Positions 34,629 through 43,906 of a DNA stretch of 64,000 nt are shown here, in pieces. Both the position numbers and the translations under genes were made by a program. The stretch spans positions 3,534,001 through 3,598,000 of the forward strand of contig CAWJVZ010000004.1 in NCBI GenBank assembly GCA_963846475.1. The letters are read 5' to 3'. The notes beneath the pieces were generated by a model. It saw only the letters and a list, made by a program, of their open reading frames with translations, did not search any database and had not been told where the DNA came from. The stretch is from DASWJZ01 sp963846475 (lineage in GTDB: Bacteria > Pseudomonadota > Alphaproteobacteria > Rhizobiales > Afifellaceae). Each line of letters opens with the position of its first letter. The stretch's first letter is position 1.

Positions 34629-36995
34629 TCACTTCTTCGCCGAAGGGTAAACCGATCTGATCAATTGCTGCAGGCGCCAGGAAGCACCGTTGTTGATCTC
34701 CAAGTGTTCCAGGCCGACCCAACCCGCAGCGCCGTTGAAGTAAATAGAAAGCCACTTGGCCTTGCCAAGCAGGGAAAACATATGCTCATCGATATCCGGG
34801 CTTAGCAAGAATGTAAACTCTTCGTTAGATTGGCGTGTCACCTCGCCAAGCAAGTTAAAGAAGTAGCTCTCGGAACTCTCGCGTATGCCAACCCCGCGCA
34901 CAAATCGACGCCACTCTATATTATCCTCTTCGAACTCGTAGCGGATGTGTGCAGCGATAGTTGGTCTATCTTGTGGATCCAAGGCTGGGGTAAACGTTAT
35001 TTCTACTGTATATTGGCCCGGCGTTGCCCGGGCCATAAGAACTGGACCTTTAGGGCTAATCTTGTCATACCAGGCAACTGCAAACGCCTTAGGATAGTGG
35101 GCGTTTCGCTTGCCGAGCGGAGGAACTATCGTCTCGCTGAAAAACCACCTATGATCCATTTCGGTGGGCAGCTCGCCGAGGGTGCCCATCTGATGATAGA
35201 CGACATGTTGATTCGGAGGGAGCTCGATCTCCAGGCCGCCCTCCGGGCCGGTCTGCCTCGTCAGAGGCTCAGCGGAACTGGGGCTCTCAGCGATTTGCTT
35301 GGCGGGCGCAGCGTTGGCGCGGATGCGCGCGAGCACGACCATTTCCTTAAGGCGTTCAGACGCGGCGTCGCTAATCTCAAGGTTCTCCAACGTGACCGCT
35401 CCGTGGCGACGCTCGATTAGCTCAACTGCAAACCACTTGGATCGAGTCAGCACATCTAAGGTATGGCTTGACGCCTGCAGATCGGCGACAAATACGAACT
35501 TATCGCTGCCGCGATTCTCGATATCGCCCGTCAGCGCGTAGGGGAAGCTTTCCGATATCTCCCGCGCGCTTACACCTCGGAGAAGCTGTCGACGTTCCAT
35601 GTCGTAGTCGTCGTATTCAAGCTCTACTGTTATCACAAGCGGCTGCACCTCAGACGTGGAAAAGTGGACGGTAATTTTGCGGTCCGGCAATGTTGCTCGT
35701 GCTATGAGGATCGTTCCATTTGTAATGCTTTTCTCGTGCCACTTGACGGCGCCGCTTTTTGCCGAACTGCCGCTCTTGCCGAACGGAGGGAATGGAGTCT
35801 CCGTCGCCAGCCATCCCTGGCCTAAGGCGGTCGGCAGCGTGGCGGCCTTATTGTAATTTCTTACGACGACATCGGCATCCGGGTTTGGCGGGAGCTCAAT
35901 GCCGAGGGGTCCCTCGGTTCTGGCCGCTTGCTCCCCGGGGGAAGGAGGATCGGTAAGCCCAGAAGCCTGCGCCGCGGGGACGGCCCCATTTCGCTGCGGA
36001 TCCGGGATTGTCCGAACGTCGGCGGTATCCGCGCTGGCCGTGTGTTGCGACCCGCTCTCCGATTCCGGAACAGTTGCAGACGGCGCCGCGGCCAACCCTG
36101 TATCCTCACCAACACGATCAAGGCTTCCTCCCAACCCGATCGGCGCGGCCGCCGCATCCTGCTCGGAATATGCGGTAGGCGCGGTAATGACGGTGTCGGA
36201 GCTCTCAGTCCCGGCTTCGGCTCGCGGCACCGCAGAAGGTGCATCGGCCGGACGGATCACCGCAGGGTTCGGATCGCCCGCCACGCTCAGGAAGAACGCG
36301 GCGATCGTGGTCAAGCCGGATACCAGGGCCACTACGGCTGCAACCTTCGCCCAAACAGGTGCAGCCCTGCGCCACCATGTCTTCGCGGCTTCGGCTTCGC
36401 GATCGAGGTGTTCGATCCTGCGTTGGGCTACAGAACCGAACTGCCCCTTGGTGCCGAAGCGGTCGAGGTATTCCTCAAAATCGCGCCGGTCACGGCTCGA
36501 CGAGATGACCAGGAAGAACTCGGCTTCCGAAACCTTGTGCTCCAACGCAGATTGGGCTTCGTCGGCGGTCCGTGACTGTTCAGACGCCGTGACGCCCTTC
36601 AGCGCCAGGGCTTCGGCAATCTCCTCAAAGAAGGCCGCACGGTCATTGCCGAGGCGTGCGGCATGGATCTGAGCAAAAGCGGCAGGAATCTCGGCAAAAG
36701 GCAGGTCACCGATGACCGTGTTTATCAGCGTGCCTTTCTCCAGCGCAATTGCCGCCTCGGCCTTGACCCACTCCGATTGCACAGAGAGGCGCGACCAGAG
36801 TGCCACCACCGCTTTGGCCCGCCGGACTTCATCCTGAACGACAGTCGCGAAGTTTTCGCCGGCGAGGAGTGCGGCATCCCACCAGACGTTGAACCCACGG
36901 GTGGTGAGGAATTCTGCCAGTTCCTGCGCAACAGGGCGGTCTTCTCTCTTGTAGGAGAGAAACACGTCTGAGTTCGATGCCCGCGCATTGCTCAT
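34629..36995 (-). CDS. Membrane-anchored TIR-domain protein with duplicated unknown domain
   Basis: 788 residues from ATG 36995 (a TTG at 37013 is an alternative). Residues about 9-125 form a TIR domain: NSDVFLSYKREDRPVAQELA, FNVWWDAALLAGENF, ALWSRLSVQSEWVKAEAAIA. E80, in VKAEA, is at the place of the catalytic glutamate of TIR NADases. About 158-197 resembles the 40-residue repeat of the cyclase at 20 kb. One membrane helix lies near 215-239 (AVVALVSGLTTIAAFFLSVA). A proline-rich linker follows, then two copies of a ~195-residue domain (about 363-556 and 587-783). They share IELPPN, LPTxxxxxW, TETPFPPFGK/SETIVPPLGK and RGVxxRExSES. The duplicated domain is unknown to me. Confidence 0.85.
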   Translation of the reverse strand: MSNARASNSDVFLSYKREDRPVAQELAEFLTTRGFNVWWDAALLAGENFATVVQDEVRRAKAVVALWSRLSVQSEWVKAEAAIALEKGTLINTVIGDLPFAEIPAAFAQIHAARLGNDRAAFFEEIAEALALKGVTASEQSRTADEAQSALEHKVSEAEFFLVISSSRDRRDFEEYLDRFGTKGQFGSVAQRRIEHLDREAEAAKTWWRRAAPVWAKVAAVVALVSGLTTIAAFFLSVAGDPNPAVIRPADAPSAVPRAEAGTESSDTVITAPTAYSEQDAAAAPIGLGGSLDRVGEDTGLAAAPSATVPESESGSQHTASADTADVRTIPDPQRNGAVPAAQASGLTDPPSPGEQAARTEGPLGIELPPNPDADVVVRNYNKAATLPTALGQGWLATETPFPPFGKSGSSAKSGAVKWHEKSITNGTILIARATLPDRKITVHFSTSEVQPLVITVELEYDDYDMERRQLLRGVSAREISESFPYALTGDIENRGSDKFVFVADLQASSHTLDVLTRSKWFAVELIERRHGAVTLENLEISDAASERLKEMVVLARIRANAAPAKQIAESPSSAEPLTRQTGPEGGLEIELPPNQHVVYHQMGTLGELPTEMDHRWFFSETIVPPLGKRNAHYPKAFAVAWYDKISPKGPVLMARATPGQYTVEITFTPALDPQDRPTIAAHIRYEFEEDNIEWRRFVRGVGIRESSESYFFNLLGEVTRQSNEEFTFLLSPDIDEHMFSLLGKAKWLSIYFNGAAGWVGLEHLEINNGASWRLQQLIRSVYPSAKK

Positions 36996-37341
36996 GGATC
37001 GAGGATAGCGCAAATCTCGATGGGAGAGACGTCCGGCCGCCGTGGTGACGCCATGAACCAGCTCTCTCCCTTTGTGGAGGCATCGTTAGTGCGGCGCCTC
37101 CCTCTTTTGTAGCCCAAGCCGGTCGGGGGCGGAAGCAAAGGGCAGGGGCCAGGTTCTCCCTCGCAGGCCCGCGCGGGATTGCGGCCGGGGAAAGGCCAGA
37201 GGCGTCGCCGGGCGCGCGTCGAGTCGCTTGCAAGCCAGGTTCTCCCGGGCGCCTGTGGCCTGTAAGCTCCAGCGATGCCGCCCGAATGCGGCGCTTTGTT
37301 CCCGGAGGCTCGATGGCCGGCGACCAACTCGATCTTGCGTT
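36996..37341. other. Divergent intergenic region, TIR / EamA genes
   Basis: 346 bp between divergent genes. It holds a short open frame (37312-37344, ten codons) with GGAGG upstream, whose TGA overlaps the presumed TTG start of the transporter. The phrase CAGGTTCTCCC occurs twice. No other gene is seen. Confidence 0.4.
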
Positions 37342-38262
37342 TTGACCGCCGTCCAGGCGTCCGCCCCTCCTTCCAAAGCAGGGCTCGGCCTCGCCCTGAC
37401 GGCCTTTTCGGCCGCGACCTTCGGCTTCGGCACGACCTTCGCCCGCCTCGCCTATGACGGCGGCAGCGACCCGCTGACCATCGTGCTGCTGCGGACTGCC
37501 GTGTTCGTCATCGCCGTGGGTGTCGGCATGGCGCTGCTTCGCCGCCTGGCCCGGCTCGGCCGCCGCCCTCTCGTCGCGACCTTGTGGATGGCGGTGACGC
37601 TGGCCGTGGTGGCGCTCGGCTACCAGGGCTCGGTCGCCTACATCCCGGTGGGTCTCGCCGCCCTCGTCTTTTATTCTTTCCCGCTGATGGTCGGCCTTAT
37701 CGCAGTGGCGGCGGGAAGAGACCGCCTGACCGCTCCAAAAGCGCTGGCCCTTCTGACCGCGTTCGTCGGCCTGGGCCTCGCTCTCGGCCCCGGCTCGGGT
37801 CTTCTCGACTGGCGGGGCATCGCGCTGGCGCTCCTCGCCGCGGTCGGCATGGCGCTCACCATGACCTTCGGCGGCGAGGCGACGCGCGGCGAGGACGCGC
37901 TCCTGATGAGCCTCTATACCAATTTCTGGATGCTGATCGCCCTTGCGCTGGTTGCCGCATTCGCCGGCAGCATCGCCCTTCCGGTCACCGGCCTGGGAAT
38001 GATCGGCGCGGCAGGGGTCTGCCTAAGCTACATCGCCGCCTATTGCTGCTGGTACCTTGCCTTGAGCCTCATCAGCCCGGTCAGGCTCGCCGGCCTCTTC
38101 AACATCGAGCCGCTGGTGACGCTCGTTGCGGCGTGGCTGGTGCTCGGCGAGCGGCTATCGGCGCTGCAGATCGTCGGCGCAGTTTTGGTGCTCGCATCGA
38201 TCCTCGGCATGACGCTTTACGGCTCGACGGAGCGGCGGGACCATCGCCGACGCTCCACGTAA
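37342..38262 (+). CDS. EamA/DMT-family transporter
   Basis: 306 residues with ten hydrophobic segments in two five-helix EamA repeats, for example FSAATFGFGTTFARLAYDGG at the start and LAGLFNIEPLVTLVAAWLVL in the second half, ending in VGAVLVLASILGMTLYG. The family exports metabolites such as amino acids or nucleobases; the substrate is unknown. The start is uncertain: TTG 37342 has no ribosome site of its own but overlaps the stop of a ten-codon frame with a good GGAGG, so coupled translation is possible. Confidence 0.82.
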   Translation: MTAVQASAPPSKAGLGLALTAFSAATFGFGTTFARLAYDGGSDPLTIVLLRTAVFVIAVGVGMALLRRLARLGRRPLVATLWMAVTLAVVALGYQGSVAYIPVGLAALVFYSFPLMVGLIAVAAGRDRLTAPKALALLTAFVGLGLALGPGSGLLDWRGIALALLAAVGMALTMTFGGEATRGEDALLMSLYTNFWMLIALALVAAFAGSIALPVTGLGMIGAAGVCLSYIAAYCCWYLALSLISPVRLAGLFNIEPLVTLVAAWLVLGERLSALQIVGAVLVLASILGMTLYGSTERRDHRRRST

Positions 38263-38449
38263 CATGTTTTGAAACAGAAAACCGTTTCCACGGTAGAAGC
38301 TCACAACGCAGCCCTTACAAGTGCAAAATGGTGCACCCGACCTGGCTCTGAACGTTTTGGAGCAATAACCCGGGCACGCTGTGATTCGGCGCTGGCCTCC
38401 CAAATTCCTCAGGCAGGACCACGTCGATAGAGGTCCGAACGTTCCTCAT

Positions 38450-40210
38450 TCAACTGAACGGAGCACGGTCCACCTTGGCAGCCCAAATGGGGGTTTCCAC
38501 GCCTTTGGTCGCATAGAAACGGTCGAGCCGGCGTCTCGTCTCATCACCCCTCGTGAGACCCAGAAATGCGGACGCATTGAGGCCGAAGAACCGATCTGCC
38601 AGTTTGCCATCTGAAATCGTCAGATCATTGTTCAAGTCATCAAATATTTTGACAAAGCGATCTAAGAATGCTGCATAGGGTGCACTCTCAACCATCAGCA
38701 TCTCCCAGTCGCTCCCGTACATGAGGCGATGTGACAGTGCTGCGTTACCCTTGTTGCTCGTCGCCGCATACAGGCCCCGAAGCCTCGTCTTCACTTGCTC
38801 GGGTGCAGTTAGCGTTTCAGCGAAATAGGCCGAGTCCGCGTAAGCATATGCACCTGGAGTCCCCGGTTGATTTGTCATCAATCTGGCGTAATTCTCGGCC
38901 CGCCCCTTGCCAGCACCCGAGTAAACATCCGTGTCGCCAAAGTGTCCAAAACTAACCCGCAGACCAGGAAAGCTCCGAAACGCTAAGTCCCAATATTTCC
39001 AATCTGCCAGTTCCTCAAACTCTTCGCTCGGTCCGTTCGAAACGCTGGTATGAGCCATGATAGGGATTGAGTTCGCCAGGCACCAACCGTACATCCGGGC
39101 GAGGGATCGATCCAGCCCCTCACCGAGATCTGGAGTTTTCAAGCTCTGCGGCAGCCAGCTTGCCTTTTCCCAGAATACAGGATTTCCTTTTTAAATCGTG
39201 GCATTTCCCAATGGCGCAAAGCCCATGGTCGGGTAGAGCTTAACGCCGATGAAGCCGTGTGTTTGGATTGCCTCTTGGACTAGTTCTAAAGGAGACGAGG
39301 CATATAAACCCTTGTCGTATGCCACTTCCTTGAACGGATCATAGGCTGCAAAGCAATGGACCCGTCCGCCGGTCAGGACCGAGATTCGACCCATGACTTC
39401 GTTCTGGCGAGGCAATGACGTGGGAGTGGCGTCACCCCCGGCGAGCGGCCAGTCGTAATCAACAAGGTGGCACACCAGCATATCGACTTTGCGCGAACTG
39501 TTACGGGCATAAGTGTCAAAATAGTCGAACGTAGTTACGTATCGATACTGGAACATCTGGAGTACGAAAGAAATGGCGCTCTGGATTTCGATGGCATCGG
39601 CGTGAGCCTCGGCCAAAAGTTCATCTCTTCGTTGCCGGTACTCTTCTGCAGACTCGGGAATCGAAAGGATTTGCCTGACGATGGCATCGTCTGGTGACCG
39701 GACACGCGCCGCTGCTGGCGCTTGCTGTCGCTCTACGGCAAGCCTGTACTCCGGAACAGCCAAAAGCGCTGCGATCAGTTGGCTTCGGCCGTTCTCGTGA
39801 GCTTCCTGGCGGTCGCGAGCGAGCAACACATTAAAACGTGCATTGTCGCAATCCCGAACTGCCCGTTCGATCGCTGCGAGCTTCCGGAGTTCTCGCGAAC
39901 CATCCGGAGCAGTAGACCATCCGAGCTTCTCCAAGATCGGACCTAGCCGCTCGTATTTGTCCTTGAACTGTGGATCCCTGCTTAGTACTCGCTCGAAGAA
40001 AGCACGAACCTGCAGGTCAGAGGCGTTAAAGACGTGGACGTGCGAGTCGATCGTCAGCGCAGAAGTTGGGTCGCTAATTTCAGGATCGTGATAGCATCGT
40101 GGCTTGAGCGGCCTCCTCAGGATGCCGCATGCAGAAGAAGATAGGCCTAAGGCGGCGGCACCCGCCATAAGCGAACGACGATCGATAAGTTTCGAGGGAA
40201 AATCGTTCAT
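38450..40210 (-). pseudogene. Amidohydrolase-family protein broken by an in-frame TAA
   Basis: From ATG 40210 one frame runs to 38450 with a single TAA at 39191-39193. The first part has a Tat/lipoprotein-like signal (DRRSLMAGAAALGLSSSAC) and the metal motif TIDSHVHVFN. The second part continues without shift (KGNPVFWEKASWLPQSL and on) with HTSVSNG, FGHFGD and MYGSDWEML, the later motifs of the metal-dependent hydrolase fold. A C-to-T change of CAA would produce this stop. The intact protein would be about 586 residues in the periplasm. Substrate unknown. Lower GC than its neighbours suggests acquisition by transfer. Confidence 0.8.
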
Positions 40211-40544
40211 CTACGCTCCTGCCTTGCGACGCATGCTGCATAGACATAGGGCGGTTGTCCATGCTGAATTGGCAACCGATGGTGCACGATGCATCCGGCG
40301 AACCTGGGCAGGATGTGCCTAGCGGCGCCAAGGCCTTCCTTCAACCGCAGCGCCGGTCGCCGGAAGGGAAGCAGGATCATACAAATCTGGTCGGCGAGCA
40401 CCAGCCTGGCCCTTGCAGCACAGGGATCGGCCCTGGAGTTCATCGGGCTCGATGTCTCCTATGAATATCTGCCTCATTCTCGAGTGCAAATTGGTGCAAG
40501 AGCGAAATGGGTCTGCCGGCTTCAGCTAGTTAAACCCGGAAAAA
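40211..40544. other. Intergenic region before the amidohydrolase relic
   Basis: 334 bp between the relic and tRNA-His. I see no gene with a ribosome site and no repeat or terminator. Confidence 0.4.
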
Positions 40545-40621
40545 TGGTACAGCCGGTAGGCCTCGAACCTACGACCTTCGGATCCACAATCCGACGCTCT
40601 AACCAACTGAGCTACGGCTGC
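40545..40621 (-). tRNA. tRNA-His (GTG)
   Basis: 77 bases on the reverse strand. The body GCAGCCGTAGCTCAGTTGGT starts the gene; the anticodon stem TCGGA/TCCGA encloses TTGTGGA with anticodon GTG; the T-arm is CGTAGG-TTCGAGG-CCTACG-like; the 3' end is encoded as ACCA. The discriminator is A73 and position 1 pairs as G1:T72, with no G-1 in the gene. That departure from the universal His identity is known from Alphaproteobacteria and supports the taxonomic reading. Confidence 0.95.
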
Positions 40622-40722
40622 ACGGGCGCCTCTTGCGGCGCGGCGAGACGGTAGTCACTCGGCGACGCTTTTTCAAGCGCGGCGGCCAAGCTGTCGCGCG
40701 GCGGCGGCGATCGCGTGGCGGG

Positions 40723-41046
40723 CTACCAGGCGCAGATCTGGGTAGTCGTCGCGTCGTTCACCCAGCAGGCCGGGTCGCTCTCGCTGCGGAAAAATTTTCC
40801 CGGCAGAGAGACGTTGCCGTCGCCGAAATCGGCGTAGCCGGAGGCGACGCCCGGCCCGTCCATGATCAGGCTGAAGGTGGGCTTGCCGGGCGCCGAGATC
40901 TCAAAGCTGCCGTCCGAATCGGTGGCGGTGAACTCGCAATCGTATTCGCCGTCGTCGGTGGTCAGGCACCAGGCCGATTTGGCAGAAGCCGCGCCCGGCA
41001 GGAAAGACAGCGTCAGGATCAGGGCAAGGAGAGCTCGCGTCGGCAT
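40723..41046 (-). CDS. Secreted protein of unknown function
   Basis: 107 residues with a signal peptide (MPTRALLALILTLSFLPGAA, cleavage after ASA). The mature part has four cysteines (WCLTTDDGEYDC at the start, ACWVNDATTTQICAW at the end), probably forming two disulfides, and many aspartates. GAGG precedes the ATG. No family recognised; expected in the periplasm. Confidence 0.7.
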   Translation of the reverse strand: MPTRALLALILTLSFLPGAASAKSAWCLTTDDGEYDCEFTATDSDGSFEISAPGKPTFSLIMDGPGVASGYADFGDGNVSLPGKFFRSESDPACWVNDATTTQICAW

Positions 41047-41100
41047 GGCGGAACCTCAAAACGCGGGCTCAGTAAGCCTGGGCCGGGAAGAGCGTCAAGC

Positions 41101-41703
41101 TCACGACGGCCGCGTCTCGGCAAAGCTCGGCACCGCGGCGTCGAACTTTTGAAGCCAGGCGACGAGGCGCGGGTGGCTTTCCCGCCACGTTCCCTCGAAG
41201 CGGAGATCGAGATAGCCGAGCGCGCAGGCGACGGCGATCCGGCCGACGTCCGGCGCGGCGGCGAGCGCCGGCGGATCGGCCTCCAGCACCGCGAGCGCAC
41301 GTTCCACCTTGCCGGCCTGGTGGTCCATCCAGGGCCGGTGCTGCACCTCGGCGGCGCGCCAGCGCTTTTCGTAGACCTGCAGGAGCGCGGCATCCATGAT
41401 GCCGTCGGCGAGCGCCTGCAAGGTAAGCGCGGGGAAGCGCGCCGGCCCCGCCGGGATGACGATGCCGCCGCCGGCCTCGGCATCGAAAAATTCGACGATG
41501 ACGCGGGAGTCGAACAACGTCGCGCCGTTCTCCAGGATCAGCGCCGGGATTTTGCCAAGCGGGTTCTGCCGGCGGATGGAATCGGCGGGATCGGTCGTGT
41601 CGGTGCCCTCGACGGCGATCCTGTCCGAAAACCCGCAGAGCGCCGCGGCGATCCGCACCTTTCGGCCGAAGGGCGACGCCGGCGCCGATTTCAGAACCCA
41701 CAT
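41101..41703 (-). CDS. Glutathione S-transferase family protein
   Basis: 200 residues. The N-terminal thioredoxin-like domain has the active-site start SAPASPFGRKVRIAAALCG, the cis-proline turn NPLGKIPALIL and the gamma-glutamyl contact LFDSRVIVEFFD. The C-terminal helical domain ends WLQKFDAAVPSFAETRP. This is the usual bacterial GST of 200 residues, with a serine in the SPF start as likely catalytic residue. AGGAG lies before the ATG. Substrate unknown; detoxification is usual for the family. Confidence 0.88.
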   Translation of the reverse strand: MWVLKSAPASPFGRKVRIAAALCGFSDRIAVEGTDTTDPADSIRRQNPLGKIPALILENGATLFDSRVIVEFFDAEAGGGIVIPAGPARFPALTLQALADGIMDAALLQVYEKRWRAAEVQHRPWMDHQAGKVERALAVLEADPPALAAAPDVGRIAVACALGYLDLRFEGTWRESHPRLVAWLQKFDAAVPSFAETRPS

Positions 41704-41732
41704 GCGATTGTGCTCCTGCTCGACCTAGTACC

Positions 41733-41942
41733 CGCTTTGGCAAGAACCTGCCTCGGCGCCTGGTTCCTCCTCCGTCGCGGAGCGACGGGGGAGGGGGACC
41801 ATGCGCAGCATGGTGGAGGGGGCAGGTTCAAGCGCGGCGCCCGGCGCCTCGCCCCCTCCACCGCCTTCGGCGGTCCCCCTCCCCCGCTTCGCGGGTGAGG
41901 AACCGATCACCGGCACCGCTGTGCCAATTTAACTGCGATTCC
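41733..41942. repeat. Dispersed intergenic repeat R1, copy 2
   Basis: Same orientation and content as 7690-7875, with about 24 extra bases (CCTTCGGCGGTCCCCC region) in the right arm. Ends GGTTCCTC and GAGGAACC are inverted, so transcripts could fold into a long hairpin. It separates the GST gene from the 42-43 kb gene on the same strand. Confidence 0.8.
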
Positions 41943-41947
41943 CGGCC

Positions 41948-43216
41948 CTAGTTGAACCAGACGGCGTAGCGGAAGAAATCGCCGCCAAAGACCTGCATGA
42001 CGCGTCGCCACGTGTCGCTGTCGGTCAGCTCGCCGTCTTCCAGATAAGGGAGGGCGGCGGAGCCCTGGATGAGGAGGACGAGGTCGAAGGTGGTCGGCTC
42101 GAGGAACAGCCGGCGGAGGTTGATGCCCTGCTCGAACCGCCAGTGCGGCAGCAGCTTTGTGCCCTGCAGGAGCGCCTCGAACTCGTCGAGGAACAGCATC
42201 CAGCCGGCGATCTGCTCGTGCGTGACTTCCAGGCCGGGCAGCGCGCCGGACTGGCGCGGGCTGGGGATCCATTCGTTGCGGTTGTCGGTCTCCGCGAGGA
42301 TGCGGCGCCAGTTCTCGCGGCTGAGCGGCGGCATCTTTTGCAGATGCGCCAGCACGCTCGCCATCCGCTCCGGCGCCACGACCGGCCAGTGGTTGAGGTG
42401 CAGGAAGGCGACAAGGTCGGCGGCGCCGGCGAGCCAGGCCGCCTCGCCCCATTCCTCCGGCGGGCGCCGCGCCCAGTTGTTCAAGGCGGCGCTCGGCAGG
42501 CCGGAATCGGGGAACACGCCGTGAAAAGTGGCGTCGAAGGCGGGCCGCCAGTCATGCGCCAGCGGAAACTCGGCGATCGCCATGAGGACATGGCAATAGG
42601 CCTGCAGCCACGGCACGTCGCTTCCGTCGAAATCGACGCGGAGTTCTGCGGCCGCCTGCTCGTCGAGCCACGGCAGCCCGGCGACCTCCTGGAACACCCG
42701 CCAGAGCGTCTCCTCGTCGGACGCCGTTCCGTCGCCGTTCAGATCGAGGCGGACCAGGCCGATGTCGAGGGGCAGGTCCACCGCTTCGCGGTCGAAAGCG
42801 GCAAGCGTAGCCTCGGCCTTTTGCAGGTCCTCGACGAAGGCGGCCAGCAAGGCGCCGAACGCCTCATAGGTCAGCGGATCGGGGCGGGGATTCAGCGGGA
42901 CCGGCAGCCGCAGGATGGGCAGGCCGACCATGCCGGTGACGGAGGCCTCGCCGTGCAGGCCGTAGCGGTGCAGCCCCTGGCCGAGATGCTCGACGGCCTG
43001 CAGGAACTCTGCGGCGCCGAGGGCGAAGCGGGCCGTTCCGTCGTCGGGCGCTTGGGCGAGGCGCGCCGCGGCAGCCGCGGCCGCGTCGGCGGTGCGGCCG
43101 GCATAGAAGTGCGCCTGGACCTCCTCGACCAGTTGCGATTGCGCGACCGCCCGGCCGCTCGGCAGCGTCGCGAGAACAGCGGCAAGGAGCACGCCGCGGG
43201 CAATTCTCACCGTCAT
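41948..43216 (-). CDS. Secreted conserved protein of unknown function
   Basis: 422 residues from ATG 43216 (GGAG eight bases upstream). A signal peptide (cleavage after AVA, about residue 24) precedes a helical region (LVEEVQAHFYAGRTADAAAA). An EF-hand-like loop LDLNGDGTASDEE lies near residue 160. The rest is rich in tryptophan and acidic residues and ends FFRYAVWFN. I recognise no enzymatic motif. It is on the same strand as, and 57 bp downstream of, another secreted protein gene. Confidence 0.75.
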   Translation of the reverse strand: MTVRIARGVLLAAVLATLPSGRAVAQSQLVEEVQAHFYAGRTADAAAAAAARLAQAPDDGTARFALGAAEFLQAVEHLGQGLHRYGLHGEASVTGMVGLPILRLPVPLNPRPDPLTYEAFGALLAAFVEDLQKAEATLAAFDREAVDLPLDIGLVRLDLNGDGTASDEETLWRVFQEVAGLPWLDEQAAAELRVDFDGSDVPWLQAYCHVLMAIAEFPLAHDWRPAFDATFHGVFPDSGLPSAALNNWARRPPEEWGEAAWLAGAADLVAFLHLNHWPVVAPERMASVLAHLQKMPPLSRENWRRILAETDNRNEWIPSPRQSGALPGLEVTHEQIAGWMLFLDEFEALLQGTKLLPHWRFEQGINLRRLFLEPTTFDLVLLIQGSAALPYLEDGELTDSDTWRRVMQVFGGDFFRYAVWFN

Positions 43217-43273
43217 GGTCAAAGCTCCATCCGCGTTGCCCGGGCTAATGGCGAGTCGGAAAATCGCCCGGCC

Positions 43274-43702
43274 CTAGCGGACCGTCCGGCAGGCCTCGTC
43301 GTGGACGTGCCAGGGGTCGAGGCCGAGCACGCAGAAATCCACGTAATTGCCCATCGAGGCGAAGCCGACGCCGTATTCGATGGCGTAATAGACCGGGCGG
43401 ACGCTGCCGTTCGACAAAAAACCGTCGGCGGCGCAATAATCGCGCTTGACCAGGCCGGGCTCGAAATAGGGGTGGTCGCCGGGGCGCGCGTTCTCCAGCG
43501 ACGCCATGACGATGCCGCGGTGCCAGGTGTTGCGCTCCGCCCAGGCGAAGCGGTCGACGATGCGGGAAAGCACGTGCGGATCGGCGCAGGGGTTGTCGAT
43601 CTGGATGGGCCGCTGGATGACGATGGTTCCGGGGAGATCGGCCGCCTCGGCGGCCCCCGCCGCCAACAATGCCGCCAGCGCGGCGAGTACCCGACGCAAC
43701 AT
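43274..43702 (-). CDS. Small secreted conserved protein of unknown function
   Basis: 142 residues from ATG 43702 (GGAGGTG upstream); a longer frame to 43816 is not protein-like. The signal peptide is MLRRVLAALAALLAAGAAEA. The mature part has three cysteines and many aromatic residues, and ends DPWHVHDEACRTVR. Possible partner of the adjacent 422-residue secreted protein. No function known. Confidence 0.7.
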   Translation of the reverse strand: MLRRVLAALAALLAAGAAEAADLPGTIVIQRPIQIDNPCADPHVLSRIVDRFAWAERNTWHRGIVMASLENARPGDHPYFEPGLVKRDYCAADGFLSNGSVRPVYYAIEYGVGFASMGNYVDFCVLGLDPWHVHDEACRTVR

Positions 43703-43906
43703 ACGCACCTCCATCACGCCGGCGAACATGCGCCGCAGCGGGCCGGGAATCAAGAAGCTCCGAGATGCTGCCGGCCAGCCGGATCTTATCCGCGTGGAGG
43801 CATTAAGCCCGACCACACTGCAGTTCGCGATTGTGGAACCCCGCCCTCTTTGGTTGCGTTAATATTTGCACTTTTGTATGACCAACAGTAGAAATGGGAG
43901 GATGGG

